A DNA stretch of 7,243 bases from Dehalococcoidia bacterium (GCA_023228765.1 JALOAM010000155.1:1-7243); one strand, 5' to 3'. Shown: positions 1 to 4,418, counted from the stretch's first letter. Numbers and translations are program-made. Notes: generated by a model not told the origin, from the sequence alone.

Positions 1-1088
1 CACGTGACGCCCTGGATCTGTTCCGCGCGACGGCCGCTGGAGGTCGTGTCACCCCACGCCACGATCACCGGGACGCCGGGCATCCCGTGCTCCGTGGGCC
101 CGTCCACGATCTGGCCCGACACGATGTAGGCGTACCAGCGGCGGTCGTAGTAGCGGATGCAGGTCACGTCCCCCTGGGCGCTGTCGCCCGGCATCCCGTA
201 GTCCTGCGGGAGCACTGCGCCCTTGCCGGGCTTCGGCAGCCGCAACTCCTCCACCTTCTGCGCGCCGAGGGTGCGGCGCAGTTGCGAGTACACCTGCCGG
301 TAGGACTTGCGCTCGGTGATGGTGGCGACGTACACGCCCTCGTCGTCGTCGTCGTACAGCACGGACAGCGGGTCGGGGACGCGCACGCACACCGGCAGCC
401 CCCTGCGCTTGGTGGCGCGCAGCATGTCCTCGTCGGTGCGGCGCGCATAGGAGTCCTCCTCCTCGTCGTCGTGCTGGTCGAGGTCCAGGTCGTCGTATGC
501 GCCCGTGAGGTACACCTCGAAGAATGCGAGGCCGGACTCGAAGATGCCGTCGGCGTGCATGCGCAGCAGCGGTTTCGACGCCTGGCGCTCGAGCGCGGGG
601 AGTAGCGCCTGTGCCCAGCGGGACTCGTTCTCGGACGCGGCCTGCGCGTCGGGATCGTCCGAGTCGGCCGGCACCTTGACGCGCGGCACGTTGCGGGTCG
701 CGAGCGCGACCGTGCGGGTGATCTCGTTGCTGGTGAGGTTGGAGCGGAAGCGCGTGCGCCCGTTGAGCAGCCGCCGCCACTTGGCCGGCATCTGGTCGCG
801 GTGGTAGCGCATCGCGCGGATGCGGTGCACGCCGGGAATGCCGTCCGCCGGCAGGTTGGCCGCTGTGTCGGCGTCGGCCTCGTCGCCGGAGGTCGAGGCC
901 GTGCCGAAGCGCCACTCGCGCCACTCGGCCTCAAGCGCGGCCTGCGCCTCGAGGATGTCCTCCAACGCGGGCCTGGGTAGGTCAGCGTCAGCAGCGCGCT
1001 TTTCGCGCCGCTCCAGTTCGGCGGCCTCGTCGGGCATCACCTCGCGGAGCAGGTCGCGCTCGGACGGCGAGATCGTGGGTTGCACCAT
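1..1088 (-). CDS. Phage portal-like protein, 3' end beyond the window
   Basis: No stop occurs before the left edge, so 362 codons are visible from the ATG at 1088. The family forms the dodecameric ring at the head vertex through which DNA is packaged and to which the tail joins. Residues 1-80 are charged and poorly conserved-looking. The portal-like core starts near residue 90: a basic stretch and then NLTSNEITRTVALATRNVPR (117-136), the usual 'new interface, many short helices, P.v.V' pattern; a W/R/D-rich helix (154-180); DGIFESGLAFFEVYLTG (180-196); VPDPLSVLYDD (237-247); and a beta-rich part with WYAYIVSGQIVDG (318-330) before a PGVPVI motif. Two acidic runs are unusual (residues 198-212 and 246-250). 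SD GGGAGGA is placed well for this start. The call rests on pattern recognition of these motifs; a family search would settle it. No large terminase is seen next to it. Confidence 0.7.
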   Translation of the reverse strand, partial: MVQPTISPSERDLLREVMPDEAAELERREKRAADADLPRPALEDILEAQAALEAEWREWRFGTASTSGDEADADTAANLPADGIPGVHRIRAMRYHRDQMPAKWRRLLNGRTRFRSNLTSNEITRTVALATRNVPRVKVPADSDDPDAQAASENESRWAQALLPALERQASKPLLRMHADGIFESGLAFFEVYLTGAYDDLDLDQHDDEEEDSYARRTDEDMLRATKRRGLPVCVRVPDPLSVLYDDDDEGVYVATITERKSYRQVYSQLRRTLGAQKVEELRLPKPGKGAVLPQDYGMPGDSAQGDVTCIRYYDRRWYAYIVSGQIVDGPTEHGMPGVPVIVAWGDTTSSGRRAEQIQGVT

Positions 1089-1127
1089 GCGAGGGCGTCC
1101 TCCCGGCTGTCCGGTGGTCGCCCTCGC
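1089..1127 (-). promoter_or_regulatory. Leader hairpin enclosing the portal gene SD
   Basis: On the minus-strand transcript, GCGAGGGCG (1127-1119) is a perfect 9-bp complement of CGCCCTCGC (1097-1089). The 21-nt loop holds the SD GGGAGGA, plus a possible inner CCGG/CCGG stem. The 3' arm ends immediately before the ATG at 1088. The sequence shows the complementarity directly. That it tunes portal translation, by holding the ribosome site in a loop or clamping the start, is inference. Confidence 0.5.
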
Positions 1128-1134
1128 GTCCGAT

Positions 1135-1151
1135 CGTCAGGTGGCCTGACG
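1135..1151 (-). other. Small stem-loop upstream of the portal leader
   Basis: CGTCAGG (1135-1141) and CCTGACG (1145-1151) are perfect 7-bp inverted arms around a 3-nt loop. The element sits 7 nt upstream of the SD-bearing hairpin in the transcript, so the portal leader would carry two consecutive stem-loops. It has no U-tract, so a terminator role for the upstream genes is not well supported. Confidence 0.35.
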
Positions 1152-1238
1152 TATCACCGCGCACGAGGTGGCGTGGAATGCTGACGAGCGTCCGGCGCTG
1201 GTGCAGGACTGCCGGGCCCGCGTGACTGGTCGCCGCCG

Positions 1239-1268
1239 AGGCTACACCGCCACGCGCGAGCCTGCCAA
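1239..1268 (-). promoter_or_regulatory. Possible minus-strand promoter for the portal gene
   Basis: Read on the minus strand, TTGGCA (1268-1263) lies 18 bp ahead of TAGCCT (1244-1239). The first matches the -35 consensus at five of six bases and the second fits the TANNNT form of an actinobacterial -10. Transcription would start near 1232 and give a leader of about 145 nt containing both hairpins described for the portal gene. The 1089-1290 region holds no ORF or tRNA that I can support. The match is weak, and a random GC-rich sequence can give similar hits. Confidence 0.3.
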
Positions 1269-1290
1269 GCGGGGGGCTACTTACGAATGA

Positions 1291-1674
1291 TTACTCTCGC
1301 AACTTGCGAGAGTCGCGGGCGAGCAGCGACGTGCGGCGAGCGTACAAGAGCGGATACTTGGCCTCGATCAGCGCCTCGATCTCGTCCTCGCGCGACCACC
1401 GCAGTGGCTCTTGCGAGAGTTTATCGGCGATCCGCTCCTGGTAGCCCTCCAGCGCACCTCGCTGCTCCTCCGCGATGGTGTACGGCACGTCCTCGGGATT
1501 GCCAGTGTTGCGCCCGCGGGGCCAACTCACGCCAGCGGCCAGGCCAGCCGCGATCCCCACGAGCAAGAGCGCCCATGGATCACTGTGCGCGCGAAGGCCA
1601 ACGGCACCCGCCACGGCAGAGGCGGCCAGCAGCACAGCGCACCCAGCGAGCGCGGGCCTGATGAGCACGGTCAT
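1291..1674 (-). CDS. Small two-span membrane protein
   Basis: This 127-aa protein has two hydrophobic segments, about residues 3-27 and 33-51, joined by a short RAHSD loop. A soluble, strongly charged tail of about 75 residues follows, with likely helices near 64-88 and 94-125. There is no clear signal-peptidase site, so both segments probably stay in the membrane. Its ATG overlaps the TGA of the upstream helix-turn-helix gene (ATGA, 1671-1674), with SD GGAGGG 6-7 nt before the ATG, so the two are likely co-translated. The C-terminal SRKLRE is encoded by a palindrome described separately. Two-span phage proteins are often holins or holin-like, but this one sits in a packaging/head context and its long charged tail is not typical. 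I assign no function. Confidence 0.7.
   Translation of the reverse strand: MTVLIRPALAGCAVLLAASAVAGAVGLRAHSDPWALLLVGIAAGLAAGVSWPRGRNTGNPEDVPYTIAEEQRGALEGYQERIADKLSQEPLRWSREDEIEALIEAKYPLLYARRTSLLARDSRKLRE
1293..1313. repeat. Palindrome at the end of the membrane-protein gene
   Basis: ACTCTCGCAA and TTGCGAGAGT are perfect 10-bp inverted arms around a single C at 1303. The element covers the last codons of the membrane-protein gene and touches its stop codon. As RNA it can form a 9-bp stem with a 3-nt loop, but no U-tract follows on the minus strand. The half-site CTTGCGAGAGT recurs exactly at 1410-1420 in the same gene, which also suggests a protein-binding site. Terminator and operator readings are both open. 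Confidence 0.45.
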
Positions 1675-2216
1675 GATCGTCCCTCCATCTGCGCCAACAG
1701 CCGGCGCGACTCGTCCAGGTCGCTCACGTTCCCCGGCCGCTCGCCCGCGTCCGGCCGCCGGTCGTCCTCGATGTCCTTCGCCGCGCCTCGCATCGCCAAC
1801 TCGTGCTCCAGCGCCGATGCCTCTTTGAGCGCGCCCATCACGCGCTGCAACTGGAGGTCGATGTCCGCGCGCTGCTCGTCCGCCCCCTTGCGCGCCTCCG
1901 CGAGGAGCGTCTTTGACCGGAGGTCCAACGTCTGCAACAGCCGCACGGCAATCTCGCGCTGCTCCGCGAGGCCGTACTGACGCTGCACCTCGCGCGCGCG
2001 GGCCGTGCGCTGCTTGGCCTCGCGCGTCGTCGCGGCCGAGAACGGGCGCCCCTGGCGCTCGGCGTAGCGCCTCACGCTCTGACTCGTGACGCCGATCTCG
2101 GCGGCAGCGGCAGCCGTGGCGGCGTTCTGGGACGCACCCTCGGCCATCAGCGCGAGTGCGTGGTCTACGGCCGCGGTCTGCTGCTCGGAGGTCGGGCGAT
2201 GTGGTGTAACAGCCAT
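1671..2216 (-). CDS. Helix-turn-helix/coiled-coil protein, possible small terminase
   Basis: This 181-aa protein starts MAVTPHRPTSEQQ. Residues 31-55 fit a helix-turn-helix: an Ala-rich helix, EIGVTSQSVRRYAERQG with the turn at G42, then a basic recognition helix. From about 65 to 145 it is continuously helical, rich in Arg, Gln, Glu and Leu, and likely a coiled coil. The tail from about 150 is acidic and probably disordered. An N-terminal helix-turn-helix followed by an oligomerising helical core is the plan of small terminase subunits, which recognise packaging sites, and its position upstream of a portal gene agrees. However, the next genes are a membrane protein and the portal, not a large terminase, so another DNA-binding role is possible. 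The ATG at 2216 has no good SD. A TAGCGT at 2232-2227 could be the -10 of a near-leaderless transcript. An upstream in-frame extension to 2357 exists but overlaps the divergent promoter. Confidence 0.6.
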   Translation of the reverse strand: MAVTPHRPTSEQQTAAVDHALALMAEGASQNAATAAAAAEIGVTSQSVRRYAERQGRPFSAATTREAKQRTARAREVQRQYGLAEQREIAVRLLQTLDLRSKTLLAEARKGADEQRADIDLQLQRVMGALKEASALEHELAMRGAAKDIEDDRRPDAGERPGNVSDLDESRRLLAQMEGRS

Positions 2217-2262
2217 AACGGGGCAGACGCTACACCCCACCACGAGGGCGTGACAGGAGGGG

Positions 2263-2291
2263 TTGACGGGTGTACGCATAGCGCGTACGGT
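2263..2291 (+). promoter_or_regulatory. Strong sigma70/SigA-type promoter of the plus-strand island
   Basis: TTGACG (2263-2268) and TACGGT (2286-2291) are separated by exactly 17 bp. This is close to the actinobacterial housekeeping consensus and is the best promoter match I found in the window. Transcription would begin near A2298 and leave about 60 nt of leader before the ATG at 2360. It lies in the divergent gap between the plus-strand island and the minus-strand gene starting at 2216. Confidence 0.7.
2272..2288. promoter_or_regulatory. Operator-like palindrome inside the promoter
   Basis: GTACGC (2272-2277) and GCGTAC (2283-2288) are perfect 6-bp inverted arms around ATAGC. The right arm shares its last three bases with the -10 box and the left arm lies in the spacer, so a dimeric protein bound here should block RNA polymerase. 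The 63-aa helix-turn-helix protein at the end of the same operon is the natural candidate ligand. That pairing is inferred, not seen. Confidence 0.5.
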
Positions 2292-2306
2292 ATCCGCACA
2301 CAAGGT

Positions 2307-2335
2307 GTCCCGGCGCGGTTGCAGCCGCCCGGGAC
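2307..2335 (+). other. 5' leader stem-loop of the plus-strand operon
   Basis: GTCCCGG (2307-2313) pairs with CCGGGAC (2329-2335). Inside, GCGG (2315-2318) pairs with CCGC (2325-2328), with one bulged C and a 6-nt loop. The 11-bp helix begins about 9 nt after the predicted transcription start and ends about 10 nt before the SD AAGGGA (2345-2350). It could stabilise the 5' end of the transcript. No known riboswitch consensus is recognised. Confidence 0.45.
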
Positions 2336-2359
2336 GTGGCACCGAAGGGATGAGCAACG

Positions 2360-2833
2360 ATGCAGAGCGATCCTACCCCGAAGTTCACGGTGAAGCGCGC
2401 TGCGGCGGGCGGCGCTCGCTGGAGCATCATGAGTGCTCCGCGCCTGAGCATCCTGATCGACTTCGTCTCGGCGGAGGACGAGCAAGCCGAGCGCCTGGCG
2501 CGTGCGGTGGCGGCGTTCCTCAACCGGCGCTGCTGGGACTGCGGCGCGGAGGATCCCGCCCCCCACCTCGACACCTGCCCGCATGACATCGGGTGTTTCG
2601 AGCCCATCGATGCCGACGCCGAGCGGATGATCTGCCCGGCGTGCCACAAGGCCGCGGAGGTACTCCTCCTCGATTCCCGCCCGGAGACGTACGGGTACGC
2701 AGGGTTCGAGGGCGAGGATCTCCAGTTCTCGTACGACATGGGGAGCGACGGCACGAGCGGCGATGGCGTCTTGCAGTGTCAGTCATGCGGCTTCGAGTCG
2801 CCTTCCGGCCGCTACTCGTTCGACCTGGTCTAG
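2360..2833 (+). CDS. Hypothetical zinc-motif protein
   Basis: This is the first gene of the plus-strand island; the 157-aa product has no function I recognise. Residues 1-23 include KFTVKR and RWSI; 24-56 form a helical segment. Then come two probable zinc sites: C58-x2-C61 with H69 and C73 (C79 also near), and C92-x2-C95 with C140-x2-C143. The last pair lies in a short ribbon, VLQCQSCGFES. Such Cys4/Cys3His ribbons in phage proteins bind nucleic acid or simply stabilise a small fold. The first motif resembles the CxxCG...H...C motif of the gene at 5216-5593. SD AAGGGA stands 9 nt before the ATG at 2360. A second ATG at 2429 with GGAG before it is possible but would remove the conserved-looking N-terminus. 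Confidence 0.7.
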   Translation: MQSDPTPKFTVKRAAAGGARWSIMSAPRLSILIDFVSAEDEQAERLARAVAAFLNRRCWDCGAEDPAPHLDTCPHDIGCFEPIDADAERMICPACHKAAEVLLLDSRPETYGYAGFEGEDLQFSYDMGSDGTSGDGVLQCQSCGFESPSGRYSFDLV

Positions 2834-2837
2834 GCGG

Positions 2838-2882
2838 CGCGTCGCTCGCCTCGGAGCACGCTGCTCCGGGGCTTGCGACGCG
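2838..2882 (+). terminator. Long 45-nt hairpin after the first island gene
   Basis: The lower stem is CGCGTCGC (2838-2845) with GCGACGCG (2875-2882), a perfect 8 bp. After a 2x2 internal loop, the upper stem is an 11-nt arm (2848-2858) with 2862-2872, one G-U pair and a CGC loop. It begins 4 nt after the stop at 2831-2833. No U-tract follows, so termination would be of the tract-less kind proposed for high-GC bacteria. A processing or stabilising hairpin between operon genes is equally possible. The structure itself is clear from the sequence. Confidence 0.5.
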
Positions 2883-2921
2883 GCACCTGAGCCGCGTGCA
2901 GTACGGATGAGGTGCAGCACC

Positions 2922-3077
2922 ATGGAGAAGTACCGGCTAGCGCTTGAGGCCATCGCCCACATGGGACACGACGGCATGACGGATCGAGAGGCGCGCGGCC
3001 TACTGGCCCTCGCAGTCGCCACAGCACGCCTCGAACTCGCGATGAACGCTGCCGGCCTGCTGTCTGACCGCGACTAG
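2922..3077 (+). CDS. Very small hypothetical protein (51 aa)
   Basis: The product begins MEKYRLALEAIAHMGHD and ends GLLSDRD; it looks entirely helical, with two helices about 2-14 and 20-46 split by a HMGHDGMTD turn. No motif of known function is visible. SD GAGGTG (2909-2914) lies 7 nt before the ATG at 2922, which decides this start over the longer ATG at 2907 and the still longer in-frame extension to 2763. That extension would run through the 45-nt hairpin and is Arg/Ser-rich. Short helical proteins of this size are common among early phage genes. Confidence 0.6.
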   Translation: MEKYRLALEAIAHMGHDGMTDREARGLLALAVATARLELAMNAAGLLSDRD

Positions 3078-3097
3078 GAACGGCACGGAAGATGAGC

Positions 3098-3129
3098 GCG
3101 GTCGGGAGGGTCTAATCTCTCCCGGCCGC
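3098..3129 (+). other. Stem-loop just upstream of the 112-aa gene
   Basis: GCGGTCGGGAG (3098-3108) pairs with CTCCCGGCCGC (3119-3129), 11 bp with one G-U, around a 10-nt loop. The SD AAGGAGG follows directly (3133-3139). It could terminate or cleave the upstream transcript, or affect translation of the next gene. The loop contains TAATCT, but no -35 box lies at the right distance, so I do not call a promoter there. Confidence 0.45.
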
Positions 3130-3144
3130 AAGAAGGAGGACATC

Positions 3145-3483
3145 ATGATCAGTTGGCGAGTGTCGGCGACGAACGGATCGGACTACGAGATCAGCGGCGA
3201 GGCGCTGCCGGACGCGATTGCGGCGGGCTTCGACCGCATCCGTAGGGACCTGGGGTTAGGGAACGCGGCAGGCGTCCACCTCGTGAGCGTCACGGGCGAG
3301 TACCGGGCGGGCATCCTCGGCGGGAGAGGCGGCGTCGAAGTCGTCATCGAGCACCAGGGGCTCGATCTCGCTCACCGGCCAGCCAATGACGAGGCGCGCA
3401 CCTCGAAGGCGTGGGTGTACGCCCAGCCGGAGGACGCTCCAGAGCCGTTTACCGTCTCGCTCACGGCAGGGACGGCGGTCTAG
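3145..3483 (+). CDS. Small acidic protein of unknown function (112 aa)
   Basis: I do not recognise the family. The sequence suggests an alpha/beta fold. A first strand (ISWRVSATNG) is followed by YEISGEALPDAIAAGFDRIRRDLG, likely a strand and a long helix, then strands VHLVSVTGEY and GGVEVVIEHQG, and a final SKAWVYA strand. The tail from about 93 is Pro/Thr-rich. It is net acidic, by count about 15 Asp/Glu against 9 Arg/Lys. SD AAGGAGG is 5-6 nt upstream of the ATG, the best ribosome site in the island, so it should be well expressed. It is followed at once by the CRISPR-repeat-like element and a small helix-turn-helix gene. Small, acidic, unrelated proteins in front of a helix-turn-helix gene are typical of anti-CRISPR loci, so it is a candidate for testing. 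Nothing in its sequence proves this. Confidence 0.65.
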   Translation: MISWRVSATNGSDYEISGEALPDAIAAGFDRIRRDLGLGNAAGVHLVSVTGEYRAGILGGRGGVEVVIEHQGLDLAHRPANDEARTSKAWVYAQPEDAPEPFTVSLTAGTAV

Positions 3484-3487
3484 GACG

Positions 3488-3524
3488 GCCACACCAGCGG
3501 GCCGCAAGGCCCGAGGATTGAAAC
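3488..3524 (+). CRISPR. Solitary CRISPR-repeat-like unit (candidate; no array)
   Basis: A perfect stem CGGGCC (3498-3503) / GGCCCG (3508-3513) closes a GCAA (GNRA) tetraloop. It is followed by AGGATTGAAAC (3514-3524), ending in ATTGAAAC (3517-3524), the 8-nt 5' handle of many type I and III crRNAs. Counting 37 nt, a usual repeat length, puts the left edge near 3488; that edge is a guess. CC (3494-3495) could also pair with GG (3515-3516), placing the Cas6-type cut point at the base of the hairpin. It fills most of the gap between two island genes, on their strand. The bases after the stem (3514-3552) drop to roughly 44% G+C, well below the surroundings. No second repeat or cas gene is present. 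Known solitary repeats in phages act as RNA-based anti-CRISPRs. An ordinary intergenic stem-loop is the alternative. Confidence 0.42.
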
Positions 3525-3562
3525 TCAGATTGCGCCAAAGCGATCAAACAGAGGGGCCGGAC

Positions 3563-3754
3563 GTGGTGACACCTGATCAGGTATCCCGCGCGGATCTGCT
3601 GGCCTGGATGGCCTCGCACGGGTACTCCGTGCGAGGCCTCGCCGCTGCCCTGGGGGTATCGGCGCCCACGGTGCAGCGATGGCGCGACGGGTCCGTCGCC
3701 CCGCCGGCGTGGCTGTCGGTCGCGCTCCGCGGCCTCGAGGCCGACGCTCGCTAG
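3563..3754 (+). CDS. Small helix-turn-helix regulator (Cro/XRE-like; Aca-like position)
   Basis: The 63-aa product is almost only a DNA-binding domain: a helix at 9-20, then YSVRGLAAALGVSAPTVQRW (21-40), with L26/A29 in the first helix of the motif, the turn at G31 and the recognition helix 34-41. RDGSVAPPAWLSVALRGLE (41-59) follows, an ending common in small XRE-type proteins. GTG codons at 3563 and 3566 are both possible starts; SD GAGGGG (3551-3556) lies 6 or 9 nt before them. The longer frame from 3386 lacks an SD and crosses the upstream gene. It probably binds DNA as a dimer and may repress its own operon at the promoter palindrome, as Cro-type or anti-CRISPR-associated (Aca) proteins do. 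Its TAG shares CTAG with the stop of the converging gene. Confidence 0.75.
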   Translation: MVTPDQVSRADLLAWMASHGYSVRGLAAALGVSAPTVQRWRDGSVAPPAWLSVALRGLEADAR

Positions 3755-4056
3755 ACGCGCTCGATGTGGGGCGTGATCAGGTCGGCGCGAGGCCCGGCCG
3801 TGATCGCCTCGTACTGCTCCTGGAGCGCGATCAGTGCCGCCTCGGTGGGGTGCCAGCCGCACAGACAGGTGGGCTTTTCCGGCCGCTCGTTCCACGCGTA
3901 GCGGTCTACGTACTCGACCTTGACGCCGAGCAACTCCATCCAGCGGACGACGCCCACACCGCCCGGGCGCAACAGGTCGCGACGGCTCACGCGCACGACG
4001 TGCCAGCCGGAGAGCGTGGCGTCGCAGCCGTGCAGCGCCGCGGCGATCGCGCTCAC
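3751..4056 (-). CDS. Hypothetical protein (101 aa), last gene of the minus-strand run
   Basis: I recognise no family. It starts at GTG 4056, which overlaps the TGA of the HNH gene (GTGA, 4053-4056); GGGGA upstream can serve as SD. The product begins MSAIAAALHGCDATLSGWHV and has basic (RVSRRDLLRPG) and strand-like (ELLGVKVEYVDRYAW) parts. A CLCGWHPTEAALIALQEQY segment (64-82) pairs a possible metal site, C64/C66/H69, with a helix. A longer frame reaches 4446 but is only a shadow of the HNH gene. The translational coupling to HNH suggests co-expression. It ends tail-to-tail with the helix-turn-helix gene, with overlapping stop codons. Confidence 0.65.
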   Translation of the reverse strand: MSAIAAALHGCDATLSGWHVVRVSRRDLLRPGGVGVVRWMELLGVKVEYVDRYAWNERPEKPTCLCGWHPTEAALIALQEQYEAITAGPRADLITPHIERV

Positions 4057-4406
4057 GCTGCTCGTCCCCACGCGCGCATCAGCAGGCCAAGGGCGCGCGC
4101 TTCCGCTCGATGCGTCTCGGTCCAGTCGTGATGAGCGCGGCAGAGCGTCGCGTACACCCCGTAGTCCTTCCCTCCGCCCATGCCGCGCGGGATGACGTGA
4201 TGCACGTCCAAACGTCCCCAGCAGCGACCGGGGAGGCAGAGGCGCGGGCCTCTGCAGCCCGGCTCCAGGGCGAGGTGCGCGACCTTCGCCGCGTCCCACT
4301 CCACCTTGCGCACCTTCCCACGCTTCCCGACGCGGGCGAGCGCCTGGCGCTTCTTGCGCTGCCAGGCGAGGGCGCCGGGGGTCGTGCGGTTCATGGGCGA
4401 GCGCAT
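4053..4406 (-). CDS. HNH endonuclease
   Basis: This is a 117-aa metal-dependent nuclease of the betabetaalpha-metal fold. Residues 10-45 are very basic and may bind DNA. C51, C57 and C62 in a CRGPRLCLPGRC stretch, with C89, look like a zinc-bound framework. The core is LDVHHVIPRGMGGG (66-79), with H69/H70 as metal and general-base residues, then YATLCRAHHDWTETHR (85-100) with H92/H93 and H99. The Asn usually found five residues before the LC cysteine is absent (V84 by simple alignment), so activity is not certain. The ATG at 4406 has SD GGGGAGG 7 nt upstream and overlaps the ASCH stop as TGATG. In phages such enzymes often aid genome packaging near terminase genes, or are free-standing homing nucleases. 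Here it sits in a coupled early-type operon. Confidence 0.85.
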   Translation of the reverse strand: MRSPMNRTTPGALAWQRKKRQALARVGKRGKVRKVEWDAAKVAHLALEPGCRGPRLCLPGRCWGRLDVHHVIPRGMGGGKDYGVYATLCRAHHDWTETHRAEARALGLLMRAWGRAA

Positions 4407-4418
4407 CACCGGGCCTCC
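4402..4418 (-). repeat. 17-bp direct repeat, copy at the HNH start
   Basis: On the minus strand GGAGGCCCGGTGATGCG holds the SD, the stop of the ASCH gene, the HNH ATG and its second codon. An exact copy is at 4824-4840 at the ASCH start. Identity includes the non-functional spacer bases. Confidence 0.6.

Noticed and set aside
49..934. Two long minus-strand frames of 291 and 256 codons
   Set aside because: Both overlap the portal-like gene on the same strand in other frames and are low-complexity Arg/Ala/Thr-rich. The third frame carries the portal motifs and a proper SD and start.
1152..1290. A tRNA or other known RNA in the gap before the portal gene
   Set aside because: No T-arm GTTCRA motif, acceptor stem or anticodon arm can be drawn on either strand.
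1953..1970. CTCGCG/CGCGAG inverted repeat in the helix-turn-helix gene
   Set aside because: Six-bp G+C-only arms inside coding sequence are expected often at this base composition.
2217..2357. Extension of the minus-strand helix-turn-helix gene to a start at 2357
   Set aside because: It would cross the plus-strand promoter, operator and leader hairpin, and the added residues look non-coding. The weak SD at 2216 leaves some doubt.
3109..3118. TAATCT in a hairpin loop as a -10 box for the 112-aa gene
   Set aside because: No -35-like hexamer lies 16-18 bp upstream.
3518..3523. TTGAAA as a -35 box for the helix-turn-helix gene
   Set aside because: No TANNNT hexamer lies at 16-18 bp downstream, so the AT-rich segment is not explained by a promoter.
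3539..3549. AGCGATCAAAC as a second, degenerate CRISPR repeat end
   Set aside because: It matches AGGATTGAAAC at only 7 of 11 bases, has no hairpin before it and would leave a 14-nt spacer. The unit is treated as solitary.
3386..3562. Longer start for the 63-aa helix-turn-helix gene
   Set aside because: The extension is Arg/Ser-rich, overlaps the preceding gene and crosses the repeat-like element. GAGGGG before GTG 3563/3566 is a better start.
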